From Ilex aquifolium (Eukaryota > Streptophyta > Magnoliopsida > Aquifoliales > Aquifoliaceae), in contig OX637409.1 of the NCBI GenBank assembly GCA_951799425.1, positions 22,474,501 to 22,538,500 of the forward strand: 64,000 bases of DNA, in the 5' to 3' direction. Positions within the stretch are counted from its first letter, which is position 1. Every line of letters begins with the position of its first letter. Of this stretch, positions 57,357-64,000 are shown one piece after another. Made by a program: the position numbers and the translations under genes. Under the pieces are notes generated by a model, which was not told the DNA's origin, ran no database searches, and worked only from the letters and a program-made list of their open reading frames with translations.

Positions 57357-57700
57357 TGTTGGAATCTAGATGACTATCACACACTCACCAAAAAAATAAT
57401 GGAAGAGACTATTGAAGTTAGGAAGAACTCTTTCTATTCACTCATATTCAAATGGATGTATTACAGAGTATATATATAGACTCTCATATATAACACATGA
57501 CATACAAAATAACCTCACTACATAATGCAATAATAAAAATAATAAAGACCCCACTCCTCCATTACTTGGAGAATTAAAATACCATAATTATTTTGTCCCC
57601 CATTAATACCAAATTGATGACTCACTAATACAAAAAAATTAAATGCATAAAAAAAACTCCTAGAACATGAAAAGTCAGGTTTATTCTTATTTTTCCAACA
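57357..57700 (-). repeat. 5' LTR of the compact copia element
   Basis: 344 bp, direct copy of 54746-55088. The outer edge is followed by TACAA. Confidence 0.92.
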
Positions 57701-57806
57701 TACAAGTCAAAGATGCATTATTTTTGTATTCAACTTACAGTATGCAAGATTGTCTTTATCTTTGAGGCTCTCATACTTGTCATCTTGCAAAAGAACTGCA
57801 CAAACT

Positions 57807-59147
57807 TTATGCTTCCCTAACTAGCTGCACCAATTTCTTCACCGCCAGATCTACCTCTTCATCACCTTTCCCTCTCATCCTCTCACTCAATTCCTTAACC
57901 TTCTTCCTCACTTCTCTCCCTTCTTCCTCCACTACCACTTCATTGATCACCTTTGCCACCTCCTCCCTGTTGAACCTTCCATTCTCTCTCTTCACCTCCA
58001 TGCCTATGCCAATCTCCACTACTAACTTGGCATTCAAGGGTTGGTCTATATGCATAGGCATGGCTACGATTGGAACACCAAACATCACACCCTCCAGTGT
58101 TGAACTCCACCCACAGTGACTCACAAAGCCACCTATGCCAGAATGTCCTAATATCTTTGCTTGTGGGGCCCACCCTTCTAGTACCATGCCTCTCTCTTCT
58201 ACCCTTTCTTGGAAGCCTTCTGGTAAGGCTTCATCTAATCTAATTCTCTCTCCTCCATGAAACCTTACAACCCATATGAAACTCACCTTGCTGAGCTCTA
58301 ATCCATAAGCTATCTCTTCTATCTCTTCCTTTGAAAGAAAATACTCACTTCCAAAAGAGACAAACACAACTGAAGAAGCCTCTTGTTTGCTCAGCCACTC
58401 CATGATAACTGTATCTTCATCTTTGTTTTTAGGGTCCTGAAGAAGAGGCCCCACAGTAACCATCTCTTTTCCCGTCAAAACTGACAAATAATCGATATAC
58501 TTTGCCTCAATTTCTCTCGATGTCTTAGTCAACACGATGCTCGAAGATCTTGCCAAGCATCCTAGGTACCTTTCCTTGTCTGGGACACCATTTGAGATGT
58601 TATACATAAACCCAATAAATTTCTGGCGCTCCATTTCAGGGAACTCGAATGCCGGAAAAGGATATTCCAAAACAGGATTCTCAAAGAAATGATTGAGAAA
58701 AGCACAAGTCGACGCACCAAAAGTTAAGAAAAGAACTGCATCAATGTTTTCTTCACGAGCCACTTCGGGTACCCATGGCTGTAAGAAATCATAGATGACT
58801 AAGTTTGGTTTGAATGTTGTGAGTATGTTACAAAAGTCAGGTTTGGCTGCGTCAAAGGTGGTTTTGAGGTCGGACATGAGGTGGGGTGGGAGAACTTTGG
58901 TGGTGTGGAAGTGAGGAGGGAGTTCTGGGGAGGAAGGAAGGTGGATATCTATGAGTTGTATTGAAGGAAAGAGTTGGCCGGAGAGAAGGGTTTTTCTGAT
59001 AGGTTTTAGATTGATGGGTGTGGAGCAAAGATATACATGGAAATTTCTCTCTGCAAGTCTCTTGGCTAGCTCTAAGAATGGTGATATGTGGCCATAAGCT
59101 AACCATGGTAGCATCAGAACACTGGGACTGTGTTGTTTAGAAGCCAT
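57807..59147 (-). CDS. UDP-glycosyltransferase, UGT94/UGT91-like, intronless
   Basis: 446 residues from ATG at 59147, a complete family-1 plant glycosyltransferase. The catalytic His is His20 in WLAYGHISPFLELAK and the partner Asp is Asp120 in VIYDFLQPW. The 44-residue PSPG sugar-nucleotide box runs from WAPQAKILGHSGIGG (326) to MPMHIDQ (369). The box includes HCGWSSTLEG and ends in Gln, typical of UDP-glucose users. VVFVSFGSEYFLSKEE and the whole N-terminus (LCSTPINLKPI; LPPHFHTTKVLPPHLM) resemble UGT94 enzymes that add glucose to the sugar of flavonoid, apocarotenoid or triterpene glucosides. Cytosolic. Acceptor cannot be told from sequence. Two TTGAC cores (59328-59338) lie about 185 bp upstream, possible WRKY sites. 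The compact copia element begins about 100 bp past the stop. Confidence 0.94.
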   Translation of the reverse strand: MASKQHSPSVLMLPWLAYGHISPFLELAKRLAERNFHVYLCSTPINLKPIRKTLLSGQLFPSIQLIDIHLPSSPELPPHFHTTKVLPPHLMSDLKTTFDAAKPDFCNILTTFKPNLVIYDFLQPWVPEVAREENIDAVLFLTFGASTCAFLNHFFENPVLEYPFPAFEFPEMERQKFIGFMYNISNGVPDKERYLGCLARSSSIVLTKTSREIEAKYIDYLSVLTGKEMVTVGPLLQDPKNKDEDTVIMEWLSKQEASSVVFVSFGSEYFLSKEEIEEIAYGLELSKVSFIWVVRFHGGERIRLDEALPEGFQERVEERGMVLEGWAPQAKILGHSGIGGFVSHCGWSSTLEGVMFGVPIVAMPMHIDQPLNAKLVVEIGIGMEVKRENGRFNREEVAKVINEVVVEEEGREVRKKVKELSERMRGKGDEEVDLAVKKLVQLVREA

Positions 59148-60760
59148 GATCAATTTCTCTCTAGATCTGTGGAAGGTGAATTTGTCTATGATTTGTTTGA
59201 GATAGAGATGAAAGTTTTGATGGCAAAAGAGATGGGAAGATTAGTAAATGCTTGGACAGGAAGTGGGAGAATATGTGGTTTTGGTTTTGCTGACGGCTTT
59301 TGTTGAAATTTTCTTAGTTTGGCTGGCTTGACTTTGACTATCCTACACAAGTACAAGTGCAAAACTAAAAGCTTTCGGTCTCCAGACATAAATTATTCGA
59401 ATTTGAAACAAATTAAGTAATTATTCAAAAAAACTTTATCAGATTATCAGATTCGGATCAGACTTTTAAAATCGAATTCAGATTCAGATCAATTAGAATT
59501 CGATTCAAACTCGATTCGTTAGACATACCTACTATCTAGTGGTTGGTTCAGTGGCAAGTCTACACATCGTGTAGCCAAGAAAAAACTCAAATTTTTTTAT
59601 TAACATTTGAGTTTGAATTTTTACGGTTATGAGTCTTATAAGTTATAATAGTTTGGTGGAGCTAAACTAATTATTCAATGTCTAAAATACGTGATAGGAC
59701 CTTAGTTTTGATCTGACATAAATACGATAAATCTCTCACGTATAATTGTGTAATCCTAATAACAGATATGTAAAATGACTTATTTGTACATTAAAAAACT
59801 TCTATAGCTCTAATTCTTGGGTTAAAAAACTTTAGACTAATGTAATTTAAAAACAATTGGGTGGGGGCTATAATTAGATTGGCTGTCACCCAATTTGATA
59901 AAGTTAAAAGGATAGGTTCGTTTCAAATTGTCTACTGCTTTTACAAAGAAGATCGGTAAAAATTAGGAGTTTAAAAAAATTCATTTTATTGTAAATTTAC
60001 AAATTTAATGTACTTCTTGAGTATAAGAAATTTTATTGACATAAATAAATCTTAATATCTTATCCTTCCAAAAATAATTAGAAAAATTCTCCAACTAGAG
60101 AAATGAGAGAAAAGCCAAACCTCAATTTAAATTCGGGTGGGCTATTTTCACCCACAAAACTTTCTTCCTCCTCGCCTTATGTTTTAACTCTATCTCATTA
60201 AAAAGTCTTGTTTGGATGACGGTCATATTCGATTGGTTACATTCTTAAAATTTTAAATTATCATATTTGGATAGTCAATTAATTGATAATTTAAATCGAA
60301 AAAAAGATTATTAATGTGATCAAATTTTCAAAAAATGATGGGTATCCTAAACTCGTGGGCAATAGTTGTAATCTCATTCTGATATTATAAAAAATGAATG
60401 AAATACCAAAATTAACCTCATTTCCAAAATTCAATTTAAATTACAACCAAAGTCCCTTCCAAAAATCAAGTCCTTACCAAAATTAAATTCATTAGTCCAA
60501 AACAATTATAAAATATTAAGTAATCCCCGTTTTAGATTATTAGCAATGACCAAACACTAAATAAGAGATTATCATGATAACTAAAATCTAGGTATCTCAT
60601 TACTAGGAATAAGATATCATAAACGGGGCCTTAATGTTCGTTTACCACTTAAAAATATATTGCTTAATACTCTTTTATGAACAGCAAAGACTTATCCTCT
60701 CTTAACTTTCTTTATTAACTCTTTTTCTTCTTCTTAATATCCATAAGAATTTAATATTAT
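59148..60760. other. UGT upstream region and intergenic stretch
   Basis: It holds the presumed UGT promoter (59148-59400). Phrases GATTCAGATCAATTAGAATT and TTCGATTCAAACTCGATTCG near 59470-59520 are repeat-derived. The block 60210-60640 has MITE-like composition without clear ends. No gene recognised. Confidence 0.35.
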
Positions 60761-60903
60761 GGCTGATAATCGAGCCAAGTTTTGCAAGCTTGCGTCGAGT
60801 CTGTCGAGCTCATTTTTTTAAACGAGTCTAAAAAATTGTTCAAGTTCAAACGAGTCAAGTCCAAAATGAGTCGAACGTGAGTAACTTGACTCAATTATCA
60901 GCC
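60761..60903. mobile_element. Small inverted-repeat MITE, 143 bp
   Basis: GGCTGATAATCGAGCCAAGT and the inverse of its right end GGCTGATAATTGAGTCAAGT match at 18 of 20 positions. GAGTCGAAC/GTTCAAACGAGTC phrases lie inside. No flanking duplication is obvious. Confidence 0.6.
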
Positions 60904-61593
60904 CTATCTAAGGCTCTCTATATCTCATCCCTCTATGTGTCTTATGCTTCTCCATCTTCTTCTTCATCCTAAAATTTAATGATGAAAAAACCCTAACTAT
61001 ACCAAACATTTCTCTAATTATACTTAACAGGGGAAAAGATGAAACTTTCACATTTACATGAAAAACAATTTATTATTTATTTAAATGTGATATCCTAAAA
61101 TTCACGTACGTTTAAAAAAAACTAACAGCATGAAACTATAATACCAATACAAAAAAGATGGTTAAGGAAAATCATATGTGGGGTGAGAAGATATGGTGTT
61201 GGAAAAGATGATTTTGTTGTTAAACTCTTTCATTAATGCGATGAAAAAATATATCTTTTCTTCCATTTTGATTTTTTATGCTTCTAATGTTTTGGGGCAT
61301 CCCGACAATTATATACCTGCTAATCCGATGCCCACCCTGTCTCATATTGTGCGGGAATGGTATTTCTTACCGATCCATTTAGTAGTTTACTTGATATGCA
61401 CTTATTTAAGGTGTATCTTGGCTCGATGACGTGTTGAGATATTATTTAGAAAGAATGTATATTTGTTGTTTAACATTTCAAATTGCTTTTGATTTTTGAA
61501 ATGAAATGCAAATACTATGGATTGGTTGGGTTGATGAAATTATAAGAGCTAATACTAGTTTGAGCTTTTCATTTCTGATATGTGCATTTCCAT
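60904..61593. other. Intergenic stretch
   Basis: The open frame 61193-61429 (78 codons, hydrophobic) resembles nothing I know. No element recognised. Confidence 0.35.
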
Positions 61594-62632
61594 CAGGGCG
61601 GCTCAAGAAAATTTGAAGCATAAAGCGACATTTATAAATGAGGCTTTTTTTTAATTGTTTGTATCGTTCATTCTCCTTTTTTTTTTTTGTGATATTGTCG
61701 ACTTAAGTAAGACTATTAATTTCAAAATTTTCGTTACTAATATTTTTTCATTTTTTTTTATATTTTGCATCCAGGATAGTTGTTTTGCATGTTTTATTCT
61801 CATTGTGAATATTTTTTATTATTATTATTTTGTTGTATTATTTTATTATTTTTTATTCTTTGGGATCTATTAATTGTTTTGTTTGCAGGACTTTAACCTA
61901 TTTTTCTATGACGTTTTGTTTAATAGTAGGAATAAAGAAATCATTTTGAGATTCAATTATTTTAAAATTGTCATTTTTAAGAAAAAAATTTCATATCCAA
62001 ATGATTATTTTCTAGTTCCATATTTATAATACCTAATCAACAAATTAGTTCTAAATAATCATATGGTATCTATAATTACATAATATATCATTAGCTTAAA
62101 ATTATAAAAAAAAAATATAAAAAAATTACAGTTTGATTTGTTACGGTTATTTACAACATTAAAATTGGATATTTTATTTTTTTGTTGATCATGTAAAATA
62201 AGTGATTTATATTATGTGAGTTTGATTTGGTATATGATTTAAGATAAAAAAAATTGCGTGTGTGTGAGAGAGAGATGGAGTTTTGTTTGTGTTTAATTGG
62301 AGATGTAAGAGAGAGAGAGTGTGTGTGTGTGTGTGTGTCAGTGTGTGTGTGTGTATGAGAGAAAGAGGAGAGTTTTGTTTTTACAGTTTTTGTTTTACTG
62401 CATTGAGTTTTGACCGTTGTAACAAAATGTGTGGGCTGTATTTTTAGGCTCATCTATGGAAACTGAAATTTAGTTGTCTGGTGTACACTTTATTGAGGAT
62501 TTTTGTGGAATTTATATTGTCACGTATTTAAAAATTTGGGCTGAATTACACTATACATTAGAAAATATGAGGCCTTTTTGGTTATTTGGGCCTAAAGCCC
62601 CCGCTTTTTTAGTTACTGTTGGGCCGGCACTA
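61594..62632. mobile_element. hAT-like non-autonomous element
   Basis: It starts CAGGGCGGCTCAA and ends GGGCCGGCACTA, imperfect inverted repeats. Perfect 8-bp direct repeats ATTTCCAT flank it (61586-61593, 62633-62640). The interior is AT-rich with a GT/GA microsatellite and no transposase. The ends are related to those of 14046-15032. Confidence 0.8.
62268..62355 (+). repeat. GA/GT microsatellite
   Basis: Runs of (GA)n and (GT)n with one interruption (GTCAGTGTG). The minus-strand frame over it (His/Thr-rich) is an artefact. Confidence 0.9.
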
Positions 62633-62640
62633 ATTTCCAT

Positions 62641-63535
62641 ATTAGAAAATTAGTAAAAAAAAACATGCACCTGAAAGAATGATCCAAGCTGATTCTTTTT
62701 GTTGAACTGTTGCAGATATGTGAAGAGTAGTATTCCAACCAACCAATGCTCAAAATTTTCATAGGTGACAAATACAAATGTGTTATTGGTTAACTATGTT
62801 AGGCCTAGTATTCGTCTTAGGGAAAAATCAATTTGGTGAAGAGACATCTTTTTTTTTTTTTGAGCAGTAAACTGAAAATTCATTCAACTAGGAAAAAGAT
62901 TATTACAATCAGAATATGAGAAAGCCTTTAACTCGAGTGGGAGACAGCTGACCCAACTCAAAGGAAGAGAATTGGTTTAACAGATGCTGCTACCCAATTA
63001 ACTGTCCTATTATGGGCACTTGGCTTATGTAAAAAACTTAAATGATTTTGCATACTGCATAGTTCTTGATGTCTTTCAAGAAGACGTGGATTTGTCATGG
63101 TGGTACTCATTCTGTTGAGCTGAGTTTGATAACCTCAGTATTATCACACTCAATAGTAGCCTGCTAGCAGGCAGGCTTGCCATATTGCAGCTGCTTCGGC
63201 ATACAAACTTGATACTATCGGTATATTTTTGGCTATGAAGATGTCCTGAAAAAGGAAGCCCATTCTGGAAGAGGGAGGGCCCAGTGAAGATTCTAACCCA
63301 ATAAAGAAACAGAGGGGAGCAACTAAATCAAGAGAGATATTACTGAGTCTCCTTTCCCCTTCTCAGCTAGGGCTCAATGTTCCCCCAAATTGAGTAAGAA
63401 GATAGAGCAGAAAGCAAAACTCAGCAAGGAATCAACAGAGGTACCCTAAAAGATGAGAAAGAGACAACCTCTTGGTTCATTAAAGAACAAACATAAAAAT
63501 TGTCACACAACACATTTTATCAGACACGCATATAC
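62641..63535. other. Intergenic stretch
   Basis: Fragments such as GATGTCTTTCAAGAAGACGT and CAAACTTGATACTATCGGTA hint at an old retrotransposon, but no frame is open. Nothing firm. Confidence 0.3.
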
Positions 63536-63539
63536 CTTT

Positions 63540-63660
63540 TTTTTTTTAACCATTAGTGTGCTTAAACTAACTTACGCACATCTCGATTAATCTCTTTTCT
63601 AGTCTGATCAAAAACAAATCATCCTCGCCGGAACTACTTTTAAAATTTCATACTCCAATA
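63540..63660 (-). mobile_element. SINE-like retroposon, family A (minus)
   Basis: On the minus strand GGCGAGGATGATTTGTTTTT, ATCAGACTAGAAAAGAGATT and ATCGAGATGTGCGTAAGTTA are followed by an A tract (T10 at 63538-63548). Head truncated. Confidence 0.5.
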
Positions 63661-64000
63661 CCAAACTTCTCTTTATCCGTACTGTAGACAAGCTCCTCAC
63701 TTAAATTGGATTGAGATGGTTTATCCAAGTACAATCTAGATTCTTAAAACCTATGTCCAAATATTAGATATGGGAAAATATTTATACTTATAAGGGTACC
63801 AGTAAACACTATCAGATGGTATACATCATACACAAAATAAATAATATGCATTCACATACAAAAAATTGTACATTGTTAAAAAATGTACATATAAAATATT
63901 AAACATTTCCATGTGTCTGATAAAATGTGTTGTGCGATAATTTTTCATTGGTTCTAAATACCACATGGTAATGTCCCGCGATACCTTGCAAACACCGAAT
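63661..64000. other. Window end, intergenic
   Basis: A phrase ACACAACACATTTTATCAGA near 63508 recurs inverted near 63910-63935 (CTGATAAAATGTGTTGTG). This suggests an inverted-repeat element of about 430 bp spanning 63500-63940 and enclosing the SINE copy. No gene. Confidence 0.35.

Larger units (their letters stand above)
54746..57700 (-). mobile_element. Compact Ty1/copia element carrying a captured ribosomal protein L12 fragment
   Basis: The 2,955-bp element has LTRs of 343 and 344 bp (54746-55088, 57357-57700), both TGTTGGAATC...TTCCAACA. It is flanked by perfect TACAA duplications (54741-54745, 57701-57705). On the minus strand the order is 5' LTR, PBS TGGTATTAGAGC (57353-57342, initiator-Met type), antisense L12 fragment, integrase tail, reverse transcriptase lacking YVDD, RNase H, PPT AAGGGGGGA, 3' LTR. 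Gag, protease and the integrase core are missing. The element must have been moved by enzymes from another copy. Confidence 0.95.

Noticed and set aside
59148..59153. Longer UGT start (two extra residues)
   Set aside because: The upstream codon is TTG; the first ATG is at 59147 and gives the normal family N-terminus.
62151..62453. Minus-strand Thr/His-rich frame
   Set aside because: Generated by the GT/GA microsatellite.

Overview
The window is nuclear DNA of a flowering plant, most likely a eudicot. It is AT-rich and has spliced plant genes with plant-type GT-AG introns. These include a chloroplast-targeted ferredoxin, a GH17 beta-1,3-glucanase, a CML48-type penta-EF-hand protein and a plant family-1 UDP-glycosyltransferase. 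Most of the remaining DNA is transposable elements. I cannot name the species from sequence alone.

Layout. 1-2922: root-type ferredoxin gene with its only visible intron upstream of the usual start codon. 2923-8710: decayed repeats, including an LTR-like fragment. 8711-15724: a 7 kb Ty1/copia element on the minus strand, with both LTRs, a deleted reverse-transcriptase core and a hAT-like element inside it. 15725-25620: many small elements (SINEs, Tourist-like MITEs, a tandem Helitron-like pair carrying CCA/CCG repeats). 25703-27761: three-exon GH17 glucanase. 30258-31422: a MULE-like terminal-inverted-repeat element. 33675-36583: five-exon CML48-like gene on the minus strand, whose introns hold a hAT MITE with a perfect 8-bp target duplication and two SINEs. 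37292-38152: another inverted-repeat element.

38628-51711 is a nested composite. A Mutator-like element (224-bp TIRs, 9-bp target duplication TTTATTAAT) carries a MuDR-type transposase on the minus strand and a spliced GRF-zinc-finger membrane protein gene on the plus strand. The transposase is cut in two by a 9.9 kb Athila-like LTR element (1.94-kb LTRs, 5-bp target duplication TCCAC). That element has gag, no recognisable pol and two further ORFs. It also has three arrays of a 10-bp perfect palindrome, CGTTCGAACG, each upstream of a TATA box: one in each LTR and one inside the element, ahead of the last ORF.

54746-57700 is a compact Ty1/copia element with perfect TACAA target duplication. 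It has lost gag, protease and most of integrase, and holds in antisense a fragment of the gene for cytosolic ribosomal protein L12 (uL11) exactly against its primer-binding site. Its reverse transcriptase has lost the YVDD catalytic segment in frame. It lies about 100 bp downstream of an intact, intronless UGT94-like glycosyltransferase (57807-59147, minus). 59400-64000 holds further MITEs, including a hAT element with perfect 8-bp duplication, and microsatellites.

The cellular genes are unrelated to one another: plastid electron transfer, cell-wall glucan hydrolysis, calcium sensing and small-molecule glycosylation. The most distinctive content is the captured L12 fragment and the palindrome/TATA promoter architecture of the Athila-like element. 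All statements come from reading the sequence by eye; no database search was run.
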